From assembly GCF_001730365.1 (NCBI RefSeq), contig NZ_MIKB01000014.1, positions 186,001 to 250,000 of the forward strand: a stretch of 64,000 bases of DNA, written 5' to 3'. This document shows positions 19,245 through 27,824 of this stretch, piece by piece (the first letter of the stretch is position 1; the number at the start of each line of letters is the position of its first letter). A program made the translations under genes and the position numbers. The notes beneath the pieces are model-generated. The model was not told where the DNA came from and did not search any database. It was given only the letters and a program-made list of their open reading frames with translations. Source of the stretch: Enterococcus quebecensis. GTDB taxonomy: Bacteria; Bacillota; Bacilli; Lactobacillales; Enterococcaceae.

Positions 19245-20482
19245 TGGTTACAATCCATCCATTTAAAGGTATTCGACCAAATGCTGAATTTAGCGAAAAA
19301 ATTGCTACATTACCTTATGATGTGCTTAATTCTCAAGAAGCACGGGATCTTGGGGAAAACAATCCCTATTCCTACCTGCATATTGATAAATCAGAGATCG
19401 ATTTACCAGAAAATCTTTCATCATATGACGATAAAGTATATGAAAAAGCTACTAGTAATTTAAAGGAATTTTTACAAAAAAAATGGTTGATCCAAGATTC
19501 TCAACCACTCTTATACCTTTATGAATTAACAATGAATGGTCGGGCACAAACAGGTCTTGTGACTTGTACATCAATTACTGATTATACTGAAGGTAAAATA
19601 AAAAAACATGAGTTTACCCGCCCAGAAAAAGAAGTAGATCGCATTCGACATATTGAAGCTTGCGATGCGAATACTAGCCCGATTTTTCTCACTTATCGAA
19701 GAAACAAACAGATCCAAACATTAATGGATAACTGGAAAAAATCACATGATCCAGCTTATGATTTCACTAGTTTCCACGAAGTGACACATCGTGTTTGGCT
19801 TGTAGATACGCCAGAAGTAATCGAAGAACTAGTCACAGTTTTTGCTCAAGATGTGCCAGCTTTATACATTGCAGATGGTCATCACAGAACAGAGTCAGCT
19901 GTAAAAGTAGGACAAAAGAAAAAAACAGCCCGAATGAACTCAAGTGACACAGATGAGTTCAATTACTTCCTATCTGTCATTTTTCCAAAAGAAGAATTGG
20001 AAATTTTAGATTATAATCGCGTCTTGAATGTACCAATTGAAGCAGATTTCTTTAAACGTTTAGAAAAAAACTTCACTGTGGTAAAAACAACTTCAGGAAA
20101 ACCGACTGAATCAAAAACCTTTGGTATGTATTTAGACGGTCAGTGGTTTGCTTTAACTGCTAAAGAAACAATTTTTTCTACTGATCCAGTGGATGGATTA
20201 GATGTTTCTTTGCTTCAAAATCATGTGTTTGCTGACATTTTTGATATTCAAGATGTGCGCACAGATAAACGCATCGATTTTGTCGGTGGGATTCGCGGGA
20301 TGAAAGAGTTAGAACAGTTAGTCGACAGCGGACAATGGTCAGTGGCTTTTGCTGTTTATCCAACTACCATGGATGACTTACTAAACGTTGCGGATGCAGG
20401 TAAAATCATGCCGCCAAAATCAACTTGGTTCGAACCTAAATTATTAAGTGGATTATTTGTGCACGATTTAGAGACAAATTAA
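19244..20482 (+). CDS. DUF1015 family protein
   Basis: 412 residues, starting MVTIHPFKGIRPNAEFSEKI. VATLPYDV-type (IATLPYDVLN), YIADGHHRTESAVK and the conserved PTTMDDLLNVADAGKIMPPK near the C-terminus mark DUF1015. The biochemical role is not established; in Firmicutes it is regularly encoded after serC-serA, and the stop/start overlap (TAATG) here shows coupling. A role in serine metabolism or in dealing with a side product is an inference from that conserved context. Confidence 0.9.
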   Translation: MVTIHPFKGIRPNAEFSEKIATLPYDVLNSQEARDLGENNPYSYLHIDKSEIDLPENLSSYDDKVYEKATSNLKEFLQKKWLIQDSQPLLYLYELTMNGRAQTGLVTCTSITDYTEGKIKKHEFTRPEKEVDRIRHIEACDANTSPIFLTYRRNKQIQTLMDNWKKSHDPAYDFTSFHEVTHRVWLVDTPEVIEELVTVFAQDVPALYIADGHHRTESAVKVGQKKKTARMNSSDTDEFNYFLSVIFPKEELEILDYNRVLNVPIEADFFKRLEKNFTVVKTTSGKPTESKTFGMYLDGQWFALTAKETIFSTDPVDGLDVSLLQNHVFADIFDIQDVRTDKRIDFVGGIRGMKELEQLVDSGQWSVAFAVYPTTMDDLLNVADAGKIMPPKSTWFEPKLLSGLFVHDLETN

Positions 20483-20515
20483 GCAGAAAGCTGTAAAATA
20501 GAAGAATAAAACTCT

Positions 20516-20550
20516 AAGCTTGGACAAAAGCAGAATTTTTGTCCAAGCTT
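20516..20550 (+). terminator. Terminator between the serine genes and proB
   Basis: Arms 20516-20529 and 20537-20550 are perfect 14-base complements with a 7-base loop, followed by TCTTGC. It separates serC-serA-DUF1015 from proBA; the T-tail is weak, so read-through is possible. Confidence 0.75.
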
Positions 20551-20588
20551 TCTTGCAAATACACTGCTAGACAGAAACGAGGTCAACC

Positions 20589-21401
20589 ATGCGAAACCAA
20601 TTAAAAGAAGCAAAAAGAATCGTCATCAAAGTAGGAACAAGTACTTTGATTTATCCAAATGGAAATATCAATTTAAGCGCCATCGACCAATTGGCATTTA
20701 CCTTGACTGATCTAAGCAACCAAGGTAAAGAAATTATTTTAGTTTCTTCTGGTGCGATTGGTGTTGGCTTAAATAAGTTAAATATGAGTAAGCGTCCCTC
20801 GACCATTCCAGAACAACAAGCAGTTGCTGCAGTTGGACAAGCGGAGTTGATGAATATCTATAACCAACGCTTTTTAACTTACAGTCAGCAAATCGCTCAA
20901 TTACTATTGACTAGAGACGTGATTGAATATCCAGAAAGCCGCAAAAATGTAACCAATACGATGGAACAATTACTGCAAATGGGGATCATTCCTATCGTCA
21001 ATGAAAACGACACGGTAGCTATTGATGAATTAGATCACTTAACTAAATTTGGTGATAACGATCAACTATCGGCAATCGTTGCCCAACTGATTCAGGCAGA
21101 TGCTTTAATCATGTTATCTGATATCGATGGTTTCTTCTCTGATAATCCAAATACAAATAAAGATGCAACACTTTTTTCTGAAATAAATGAGATCAATGAT
21201 GAACTTTTACAATTAGCTGGCGGAAAAGGCAGCCGTTTTGGAACTGGCGGTATGTACAGTAAACTAAAAGCAGCCGATCGAGTTCTAGAACATAATGGTG
21301 CCATGATTTTAGCAAATGGTCAGAATCCTAAAATTATTTTTGATATTTTAGATGGTGAAATGATTGGTACTTTATTCAATCGAAAGGAGAAAGTTCAATG
21401 A
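20589..21401 (+). CDS. proB: Glutamate 5-kinase
   Basis: 270 residues, an amino acid kinase domain with [40 protein letters not shown] and [12 protein letters not shown]. It phosphorylates glutamate at the start of proline synthesis. The C-terminal PUA domain of longer ProB proteins is absent, as in several lactic acid bacteria. The last four bases overlap proA, so the two enzymes, whose intermediate is unstable, are coupled. Confidence 0.95.
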   Translation: MRNQLKEAKRIVIKVGTSTLIYPNGNINLSAIDQLAFTLTDLSNQGKEIILVSSGAIGVGLNKLNMSKRPSTIPEQQAVAAVGQAELMNIYNQRFLTYSQQIAQLLLTRDVIEYPESRKNVTNTMEQLLQMGIIPIVNENDTVAIDELDHLTKFGDNDQLSAIVAQLIQADALIMLSDIDGFFSDNPNTNKDATLFSEINEINDELLQLAGGKGSRFGTGGMYSKLKAADRVLEHNGAMILANGQNPKIIFDILDGEMIGTLFNRKEKVQ

Positions 21402-22645
21402 CTGACTTAATTCGTTTAGGCAAACAAGCCAAAGAGACAGCCTACAAACTAGGTTTGATGGACACAAAAACAAAAAATGATTTATTGTTGCATATGGCGG
21501 ATGAACTAGAAAAAAACACAGTAAAAATCTTAACTGAAAATGAAAAAGATTTAGCCACAGCAAAAGAAAATGGCATCACAGAAACCATGCTAGATCGTTT
21601 GCGACTAACTGATGAACGTATCAAAGATATGGCAGATGGTATCCGTCAAGTAGCGACTTTACCTGACCCTATCGGCGAAGTGGATAAAATGTGGAAAAAC
21701 GAAGACGGTCTAACGATCGGCAAACAACGAGTACCGCTTGGTGTAATCGGCATTATCTATGAATCTCGTCCAAATGTAACAACGGATGCGGCAAGTCTAT
21801 GCTTTAAAACTGGAAATGCTGTAATTTTACGAGGTGGAAAAGAAGCTTTTCATTCGAATCAAGTGTTAGTAAGCATTTTACAACAGGCATTAGAGCAAAA
21901 AGATGCTTCTCCTTTTGCCATCCAATTTGTTAATGATACCTCTCGGGAAACCGCTCAAGAGTTGATGAAATTAAATGACTATCTAGATGTTTTAATCCCT
22001 CGTGGCGGTGCAAACTTGATCAAAACAGTCTTAACCACCGCAACCGTTCCAGTGATCGAAACAGGAACTGGCAATTGTCACGTGTATATCGACAAAGATG
22101 CCCAATTAGAGATGGCCACAAATATCATTGTAAACGCAAAATGCCAACGTCCTTCTGTTTGTAATTCAGCAGAAACATTATTGATCCACAAAGATGTAGC
22201 AGCGAATTTCCTACCTGTAATTGAAAAAGCACTGAATGAATATAATGTAGAATTACGTGCAGATGAACGAGCACTAGCGATTTTTGAACAATCGATCCCA
22301 GCAACAGAAGAAGACTGGGCAACAGAATTCAATGACTATATTCTAGCGGTTAAAGTAGTTGATTCTTTAGATGAAGCGATTCAGCATATTAATCAGTACA
22401 ACACTAAACATTCTGAAAGTATCATCAGTGATAATTATTTTGCTACACAACAATTTTTACAACAAGTTGATGCAGCCGCTGTTTATGCTAATGCTTCTAC
22501 ACGCTTTACGGATGGTTTTGTTTTTGGCTTTGGCGCAGAAATTGGCATTAGTACGCAGAAATTACATGCTAGAGGTCCGATGGGATTAGAAGAACTAACT
22601 TCTACGAAATATATTGTTTATGGTGATGGACAGTATCGAAAATAG
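21398..22645 (+). CDS. proA: Gamma-glutamyl phosphate reductase
   Basis: 415 residues of the aldehyde dehydrogenase fold. [23 protein letters not shown], the catalytic Cys region [15 protein letters not shown] (about residue 250) and [15 protein letters not shown] at the C-terminus are present. It reduces glutamyl-5-phosphate to the semialdehyde with NADPH. It overlaps proB and is followed by a strong terminator. Confidence 0.96.
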   Translation: MTDLIRLGKQAKETAYKLGLMDTKTKNDLLLHMADELEKNTVKILTENEKDLATAKENGITETMLDRLRLTDERIKDMADGIRQVATLPDPIGEVDKMWKNEDGLTIGKQRVPLGVIGIIYESRPNVTTDAASLCFKTGNAVILRGGKEAFHSNQVLVSILQQALEQKDASPFAIQFVNDTSRETAQELMKLNDYLDVLIPRGGANLIKTVLTTATVPVIETGTGNCHVYIDKDAQLEMATNIIVNAKCQRPSVCNSAETLLIHKDVAANFLPVIEKALNEYNVELRADERALAIFEQSIPATEEDWATEFNDYILAVKVVDSLDEAIQHINQYNTKHSESIISDNYFATQQFLQQVDAAAVYANASTRFTDGFVFGFGAEIGISTQKLHARGPMGLEELTSTKYIVYGDGQYRK

Positions 22646-22656
22646 AATATACTTAG

Positions 22657-22698
22657 AAAAAGCAGGTATACTTTTAATCAAAAGTATACCTGCTTTTT
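22657..22698 (+). terminator. Terminator of proBA
   Basis: Arms 22657-22675 and 22680-22698 are perfect 19-base complements with a 4-base loop and T-rich tail. The A-rich left side also allows function on the minus strand for the gene at 22766. Confidence 0.9.
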
Positions 22699-22765
22699 TA
22701 TTGGGAGCATGGACTACAGTTCCAAACTCAATCGTTATTTAAAATCAACGAGTCATTAATAAATA

Positions 22766-23110
22766 TTAGTAACTATTATAATTGCTTAGAATAGAAGTAA
22801 TGACAGTTGCAAAAATAAAAATGTAAAACAGTACAATAGCAATTGTTAAAATAAACCAGACTAAGCCTGCACGATTCCATGTAGCTTGTACAGCTTTGAA
22901 TGTTTCTACATCTTTATACTCACCTTTTTGCCATGCCCATTCATTTCCTTTAAATCCGCAAACAAATATCCAGACAAAATTAAATAAGGGAATTAAACAT
23001 AGTAATGGTAAATATGATTTATTACCAATCCCCCACATAATATTGAACATGAATGCTCCCCAATTCCAACCTTTTACCTCTGAAGGTACTACTTTTGAAG
23101 TCTCTTCCAT
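22766..23110 (-). CDS. Small membrane protein with WNWGAF motif, unknown function
   Basis: 114 residues from ATG 23108-23110 (AAAGGAG upstream). After a soluble start comes GWNWGAFMFNIMWGIGNKSY, then hydrophobic helices near residues 45-62 and 85-110, with the conserved-looking GFKGNEWAWQ between them. I know this type from many Firmicutes as an uncharacterised membrane protein (sometimes loosely annotated). It is a monocistronic leftward gene between proA and the non-coding stretch with DnaA boxes. Function not assigned. Confidence 0.75.
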   Translation of the reverse strand: MEETSKVVPSEVKGWNWGAFMFNIMWGIGNKSYLPLLCLIPLFNFVWIFVCGFKGNEWAWQKGEYKDVETFKAVQATWNRAGLVWFILTIAIVLFYIFIFATVITSILSNYNSY

Positions 23111-23220
23111 CTTTTTCTCTCCTTTCCAAAAGTTAATCATACTATATTTAATAACCAAATAAAAGAAAAAAATTGCTCTAGCAAAAGAAAAATTTTCAAT
23201 TAAGAGTTTGGATTTAGAGC

Positions 23221-23411
23221 TGTGGATAAGAGATTGTTTAAATACTCCATGCTTCTATTTATTTAAGGGAGGACAGGTTATTACTCTTCAAAAATATCGT
23301 TTTATATAGTAGCTTGTAACTTGTTCTAACAAGGATAATTAAAGTCATATTTGAGCATCACTGAATGTTATAAACAGGGTTATCCACATAGTTATCCACA
23401 GTTGTGCATAA
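23221..23411. promoter_or_regulatory. DnaA-box cluster
   Basis: TTATCCACA occurs twice in direct orientation (23380-23388 and 23392-23400) and once inverted (23221-23229). A fourth, TTATGCACA, is inverted at 23403-23411. Three match the bacterial consensus fully. The origin itself is expected elsewhere (dnaA is not here), so this may be a DnaA-titrating or regulatory cluster. Confidence 0.75.
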
Positions 23412-23465
23412 CCGTACTAAAAGAAAATGATCACACCGAAGCTACAGCATTTTTTCAGACTATGT

Positions 23466-23498
23466 AAAAAGAAGCTGATTGCTAATCAACTTCTTTTT
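23466..23498. terminator. Bidirectional hairpin with A/T flanks
   Basis: The arms read AAAAAGAAG then TGATT against AATCA then CTTCTTTTT with single unpaired bases and a 3-base loop. It looks like an intrinsic terminator on either strand, although no gene ends right next to it. Confidence 0.65.
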
Positions 23499-23917
23499 GA
23501 ACTCTTTTATATACTAACATATGGACATTTTTACAATAGTATCCCATACTATTTGACTAAAAGATATTTTTTAATTAAAATAGAGTTCGTATGTTAGGAA
23601 TTTAAATACAAAATATATTTGAAAAATTAGTACCCACTATTCTTTCAATCCCTAGTTTAGTCATGCTTGTTGACCAATTAAGTGTCCTTTACCTTTAGTC
23701 AACAAAAAATATTGATAGGGTAATCACTTTTGATCAATTTCACAAAATTCCTAGCTTTTTCTCAAGTTAGAAGGGATATAAGTTTTTATTTGCTTGTCTT
23801 GCTTTATTAAGACTGAGCAATGATATTGGTAGACAACTCCAATCTCATTTTTATTAACTTATTTACCTATCAAACAATTTTCCCTGGAACAGAGTTGTTT
23901 TCTCTTCGTATTCATAT

Positions 23918-23944
23918 ATTGCTCCACAACGTATGGACATACTA
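23918..23944. repeat. 27-base dispersed motif, copy 1
   Basis: Starts TTGCTCCACAACGTATGGAC and differs from the copy at about 26439-26465 at only a few positions. This copy is in non-coding DNA 120 bases past the thiolase stop. It contains a short dyad, GTATG-TC-CATAC on the other strand. Confidence 0.6.
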
Positions 23945-24060
23945 TCGACTACAATTCTGTTCTTTTAACAAAATAAGAATGGATTTATTCTATAACTTTT
24001 TTTCATCGAGAGACTCATTTTATAAGGATTTTCCTTTGTGTCACCATTTTCTATCTAGTG

Positions 24061-25242
24061 CTAAAGATTACTTATAATTGTTGAACTCCCCATTCCTCCT
24101 CCAATACATAAACTCGCTAAACCAAGTTTCGACCCTCGTCTATTCATTTCATGTAATAAAGTTACTAAAATTCGGCAGCCAGATGCTCCTAAAGGATGAC
24201 CTAATGCAATAGCTCCTCCATTTACATTTACTATCTGTTGATCTAAGCCTAATTCTTTGATCACTGCTAAAGATTGAGAAGCAAAAGCTTCATTTAATTC
24301 AACTAAATCAAAGTCTTCAACTGAATATTTTGTTTTTTTCAAAGCTTTTTTTGTAGCAGCAATAGGTCCAATACCCATAATACTAGGATCAACACCAGAC
24401 AATTCCCCTGCTTCCCAATATCCTAAAATTTTCAAATTTAATTGCTTGGCCTTTTCTTCACTCATTAATAATATAGCTGCCGCACCATCTCCAATTCCTG
24501 ATGAATTACCGGCAGTTACAATACCATTTTGTTTAAAAACTGATTTTAAAGTAGATAAATGTTCAAAGGAAGTATTTGAGCGTACACATTCATCTTGTAC
24601 AAACTCGAAAGAACCTTTTTTATTTTTTATAGTAATAGGAACTATTTCATCCTTAAAAATTTTTGATTCAAGAGCATTGATCGCCTTTTTTTGACTATTC
24701 TCTGAAAAATAGTCTAACTCTTCTCGTGTCAAATCCCACTGTTCTGCAACATTTTCAGCAGTCTCTCCCATATGAATTTGATGAAAGGCATCTTCCAGCC
24801 CATCATTAATCATTGAGTCAATCAGTTTATCATTGCCTAAACGATAACCAAATCTTGCTTTTTCTAACAAAAATGGAGCCGCAGACATGTTTTCCATTCC
24901 ACCAGCAATAATCACATCTGCTGTTTCAGAAGCAATCAACTTAGCAGCTAAATTTACTGTGTGTAAACCAGATCCACATAGAATATTTACTGTTGTCGCT
25001 GGTACGTCGTAGGATATTCCCGCTTTTACAGCTGCTTGTCTTGCTACATTTTGACCTTGTCCAGCTTGAAAAACACATCCCATATAAACTTCGTCAATCA
25101 TTTTACTATCAATCCCAGTAGATATTAGTATTTCTTTAATTACATGTGCACCTAGATCACTCACTTTAACATTACTTAAGGTCCCACCCATAGCACCTAT
25201 AGCTGTACGAAGTGCACTAACTATTACTACTTTTCTACTCAA
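24061..25242 (-). CDS. Thiolase (acetyl-CoA C-acetyltransferase type)
   Basis: 393 residues. The nucleophile is C89 in NILCGSG, with H349 in GGAIALGHPLGASG and C379 in LCIGGGMG; NEAFASQ is also present. It belongs to the thiolase II family, which condenses or cleaves acyl-CoA and beta-ketoacyl-CoA. The start is TTG 25240-25242 with GAGGAG eight bases away. It is the last gene of the left arm of the accessory cluster. In that setting it could supply a beta-ketoacyl thioester to the AfsA-like protein, or cleave one in a breakdown route; the sequence does not decide between them. Confidence 0.93.
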   Translation of the reverse strand: MSRKVVIVSALRTAIGAMGGTLSNVKVSDLGAHVIKEILISTGIDSKMIDEVYMGCVFQAGQGQNVARQAAVKAGISYDVPATTVNILCGSGLHTVNLAAKLIASETADVIIAGGMENMSAAPFLLEKARFGYRLGNDKLIDSMINDGLEDAFHQIHMGETAENVAEQWDLTREELDYFSENSQKKAINALESKIFKDEIVPITIKNKKGSFEFVQDECVRSNTSFEHLSTLKSVFKQNGIVTAGNSSGIGDGAAAILLMSEEKAKQLNLKILGYWEAGELSGVDPSIMGIGPIAATKKALKKTKYSVEDFDLVELNEAFASQSLAVIKELGLDQQIVNVNGGAIALGHPLGASGCRILVTLLHEMNRRGSKLGLASLCIGGGMGSSTIISNL

Positions 25243-25246
25243 AAAA

Positions 25247-25477
25247 TCACTCCTCTTTTTCCATTTCTAATTTTCGGCTTACTTTCTCAAAATCTACATG
25301 TGTACTTAGATACCCCGCTCTTCCCCAGTCCTCAGAGATAACATCATGAAGAACCACCGAAATTTTCTCAGCTGGAATGCCAAGTAAATCATGCGTCCTT
25401 TTCGTCAATTCAAATATGAGTTTTTTCTTTTCATCTTTACTGCATGGAGTCATTAATTCGACCTTAATTATAGGCAT
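25247..25477 (-). CDS. 4-oxalocrotonate tautomerase-like protein with Pro1
   Basis: 76 residues from ATG 25475-25477, giving MPIIKVELMTP; the longer frame to 25573 would hide the catalytic Pro1. The later SEDWGRAGYLS fits the 4-OT/MIF tautomerase fold. These enzymes use the N-terminal proline as base for keto-enol shifts. An AAAGGAAG ribosome site precedes the chosen ATG. It lies between a Pro1-less paralogue and the thiolase with almost no spacing, so it is in the same operon. The substrate is unknown. Confidence 0.85.
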   Translation of the reverse strand: MPIIKVELMTPCSKDEKKKLIFELTKRTHDLLGIPAEKISVVLHDVISEDWGRAGYLSTHVDFEKVSRKLEMEKEE

Positions 25478-25478
25478 T

Positions 25479-25703
25479 TTAATTCTTCCTTTCTTTACGG
25501 CGAGATTTTTCCAACCAATCTTTATCTGTACCAATGGCACCAGCTTGTCCCCAATTCTCACTTGGAATCTCATTTATAAACACAGTAATTTCGTCCAAAG
25601 GCTCATTAAGTTGTTCTGCAATAACATCGGTACAAGTTCTTATCCATTTTTTTTTCTTTTCTGGATCAATACCCTTCCAACCATAAATTTCAACAATAGA
25701 CAT
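25479..25703 (-). CDS. Tautomerase-fold protein lacking Pro1
   Basis: 74 residues, starting MSIVEIYGWKGIDPEKKKKW after an AAGGAGGA site. The fold markers match the neighbour (ITVFINEIPSENWGQAGAIG), but Ser stands where the catalytic proline must be after Met removal. So it is either inactive as a classic tautomerase, a partner subunit of the adjacent Pro1 protein in a mixed hexamer (as known for heterohexameric 4-OT family members), or has another chemistry. It starts 1 base upstream of the next gene's ribosome region, so expression is coupled. Confidence 0.8.
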   Translation of the reverse strand: MSIVEIYGWKGIDPEKKKKWIRTCTDVIAEQLNEPLDEITVFINEIPSENWGQAGAIGTDKDWLEKSRRKERKN

Positions 25704-25771
25704 ATACTCTCCTCCTTAAATTACGAGCCCCAGAATAACATTATTCTGAAGCTCTGCAGAATACTCAAAAA

Positions 25772-26401
25772 TTAGCCTACTTTTTCATATTCAAAAGTAT
25801 TCAGCCCCCCCTTAATATGATCGTGTCCAGCTTCCTTAATAATTACTTGATATTCTGAAGTCAAAAAACTATTACGATATTCATCGGGGTCATCTTCAAA
25901 TTCAGTCACAAATAGCACACCAGGAGTAGATGAAAACAAACTATGAAAAGCCACAAATGATGTTACTTTTTCATTACGTTTAACATAGTCAAAGATGGTT
26001 CGCTCTCTCCAATCTAAATATTCTTCAATCCCCGACAAGGGAACCTCAATATGCCGTAGTTGCATAAATTTAGTCGTTGGTAGTAAATTGTTTCTTGGCG
26101 CGACATGTTTTACCAAGGCAACGACTTCTTGATGGAAATCACTGTTCATTTTTTCAGATACTTCAGCTATGAAATGACTAAATTCTTTGCTTTCCACAAA
26201 TTTTTGGATTTCAGAAAAATCTTGAATTTTATACAATAAAACTAATGTATTTTTCTTTAATGCACGATATAGCACTGATTCTTTGAGAATATCTTTTGCC
26301 TCACTTTTGTTCCAAATTGAAATAATTTCCTCATCTTTATTTGACAAAAATTCAAATTCTGTAACCACCAAATAAGGTGCACTTTCTTTAATTAACTTCA
26401 T
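25772..26401 (-). CDS. Probable dimeric alpha/beta-barrel (monooxygenase-like) protein, duplicated domain
   Basis: 209 residues from ATG 26399-26401, chosen for GAGGAG eight bases upstream. Two halves (about 1-105 and 110-209) each look like a ferredoxin-like alpha/beta unit. The second has MQLRHIEVPLSGIEEYLDWR, then VTSFVAFHSLFSSTPGVLFV and EFEDDPDEYRNSF. This resembles antibiotic-biosynthesis-monooxygenase or related dimeric barrels, though I see no residue that proves oxygenase activity. It lies inside the left operon between tautomerase genes, so a role in turning over the pathway intermediate is plausible. Family call tentative. Confidence 0.55.
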   Translation of the reverse strand: MKLIKESAPYLVVTEFEFLSNKDEEIISIWNKSEAKDILKESVLYRALKKNTLVLLYKIQDFSEIQKFVESKEFSHFIAEVSEKMNSDFHQEVVALVKHVAPRNNLLPTTKFMQLRHIEVPLSGIEEYLDWRERTIFDYVKRNEKVTSFVAFHSLFSSTPGVLFVTEFEDDPDEYRNSFLTSEYQVIIKEAGHDHIKGGLNTFEYEKVG

Positions 26402-26438
26402 AATAGTTTCTCCTCTAATTTCAAATTTTGTCTTTTGT

Positions 26439-26465
26439 TGCTCCACAACGTATAGACATAGTATT
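26439..26465. repeat. 27-base dispersed motif, copy 2
   Basis: Matches the copy at 23918-23944 at all but a few positions. It lies just upstream of the coding start at 26401 and downstream of the fused tautomerase stop. It may carry a regulatory or processing signal within the operon. Confidence 0.6.
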
Positions 26466-26466
26466 T

Positions 26467-26943
26467 TTATATCGTTCTACTTTTATCCAAAAAGCTAGGA
26501 TTATTTCCCGCTATCCCATTTTGAATCCAATTTGCTGGAATCATATCTCTGATTAAAATAAGGCAATTATCTCCCGTGATATTAAATGCTGAAACTAAAT
26601 AATTATTAATTTCTTCTCCTAAGAGATTTTTTTGAATAATGCTAAATCCTTCCCAAATATCTAGCTCAATTGTAATAAGATCCTCAAGTCCATTTTCCTT
26701 ATTAAAATAACTTTCGTCATAGTTCGCATTCTTAAAGCGACTTGAATAACTAAAATTTTGATTGACAAGCGAACTCCCCGCTCTTCCAAAATTAGCTCGA
26801 TCAAGATTTTGAATAGTAACTTGAATTTTATCAGGAGCAACAGTATCAAAAAGTTTTGTGGTTAATCTCGTTAAATTTGAAATGATATCTGCTTTTTCCC
26901 CATCGCTTAACAACATAGATGTTTTTAATGTAAAAAATGGCAT
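26467..26943 (-). CDS. Fused two-domain tautomerase with Pro1
   Basis: 158 residues, starting MPFFTLKTSMLLSDGEKADI, so Pro1 is present. Domain 1 (1-75) has DRANFGRAGSSL. Domain 2 (about 88-158) begins LITIELDIWEGF and has RDMIPANWIQNGIAGNNPSF, which parallels domain 1 but lacks an N-terminal proline. Fused tautomerases of this length include trimeric family members such as cis-CaaD and malonate semialdehyde decarboxylase, so hydratase or decarboxylase chemistry is also possible. It is the third tautomerase of the operon. Confidence 0.75.
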   Translation of the reverse strand: MPFFTLKTSMLLSDGEKADIISNLTRLTTKLFDTVAPDKIQVTIQNLDRANFGRAGSSLVNQNFSYSSRFKNANYDESYFNKENGLEDLITIELDIWEGFSIIQKNLLGEEINNYLVSAFNITGDNCLILIRDMIPANWIQNGIAGNNPSFLDKSRTI

Positions 26944-26956
26944 TTATTTACTCCTT

Positions 26957-27805
26957 TCATTTTAATGATGAAACAAAACGAGCTTCATTAATCATCAATT
27001 GTTCTAATACAAATGCAACTCCGTCATTATCATTACTTTTTGTGACATAATCTGCTATTATTTTTAGTTCCTTACAAGCGTTATCCATCGCTACTCCAAA
27101 GAATGTTCCTTTTATTAATTCAAAATCATTATAACTATCCCCAAAACTAATAACTTCTTTGCTAGGATCAATATTCAATCTATTTGCCAATTCAATTACA
27201 GCATTCCCCTTTGATGTATTCGGAGGTAAAAGTTGTAGCATCCAGTCATCTTCATTCCAAGGCATTAGAACATAATCAAAATTTAGTCCATCTGATTTCT
27301 TGTATAATTCCAGAAAGTTCTCTAAGAGCTCTTTTTGGCTGATTAATAACAAAGATATCGGTAATTCATTAATTTCATCAAAGTTAGTAACCTTTTTTAG
27401 ATCAATACGTAGTTCATCTGCGTATAAATCGCTTTTATCACTGTCTTTTTCAATAAGGGTACTGTCCTCCAAATTAATATGAAGTGTTAACTTAAATTTT
27501 CTAGCATAATCAATGACCGTCTTTGTTACTTTAGCATCTACAGTCTTTTTTACTAAAACCTCATTTGTCAAAATGTTCTTTACCAGAGCTCCATTATGTG
27601 TGACAACTAGTCCATCAGACTTTATATGAGTCAAATGTTCGGCTACTGCACTTGGCATCCGCCCAGTTGCAAATACCACTTTAACTCCCTTTTCTGCAAA
27701 AGAATTAATTGCATTTATAGTGTTTAAACTAAGTGAATGACTACTATTCAGAGTCGTTCCATCCATATCCAATGCTAAAAGCTTAAACCTTGTTTCATTC
27801 TTCAT
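26957..27805 (-). CDS. HAD-superfamily phosphatase, Cof type
   Basis: About 282 residues. LLALDMDGTTLNSSHSLS carries the two catalytic Asp residues (motif I), VVFATGRMP is motif II-like, and SFGDSYNDFELIKG is the C-terminal metal motif IV; the C2B-type cap lies between them. Cof-type HADs remove phosphate from small metabolites and sugar phosphates. I chose ATG 27803-27805; a TTG two codons earlier is also possible and the ribosome site (GGGG) is poor. It is directly downstream of the AfsA-like gene. In Streptomyces furan/butenolide pathways an AfsA-like enzyme is likewise paired with a HAD phosphatase. Confidence 0.88.
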   Translation of the reverse strand: MKNETRFKLLALDMDGTTLNSSHSLSLNTINAINSFAEKGVKVVFATGRMPSAVAEHLTHIKSDGLVVTHNGALVKNILTNEVLVKKTVDAKVTKTVIDYARKFKLTLHINLEDSTLIEKDSDKSDLYADELRIDLKKVTNFDEINELPISLLLISQKELLENFLELYKKSDGLNFDYVLMPWNEDDWMLQLLPPNTSKGNAVIELANRLNIDPSKEVISFGDSYNDFELIKGTFFGVAMDNACKELKIIADYVTKSNDNDGVAFVLEQLMINEARFVSSLK

Positions 27806-27824
27806 AGACAATTAAACCCCACAA

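Larger units (their letters stand above)
23111..24060. other. Long non-coding stretch with DnaA boxes between proBA and the accessory cluster
   Basis: About 950 bases. It holds DnaA boxes at 23221-23229, 23380-23388, 23392-23400 and a relaxed one at 23403-23411, a hairpin at 23466-23498, very AT-rich sequence to about 23650, and a 27-base motif (23918-23944) that recurs upstream of the gene at 25772-26401. An 85-codon frame at 23820 lacks a ribosome site and looks accidental. Confidence 0.7.

Noticed and set aside
23820-24077. 85-codon plus-strand frame after the DnaA-box gap
   Set aside because: It overlaps the end of the thiolase gene antisense, has no ribosome site and an aromatic-rich composition typical of AT-rich non-coding DNA.
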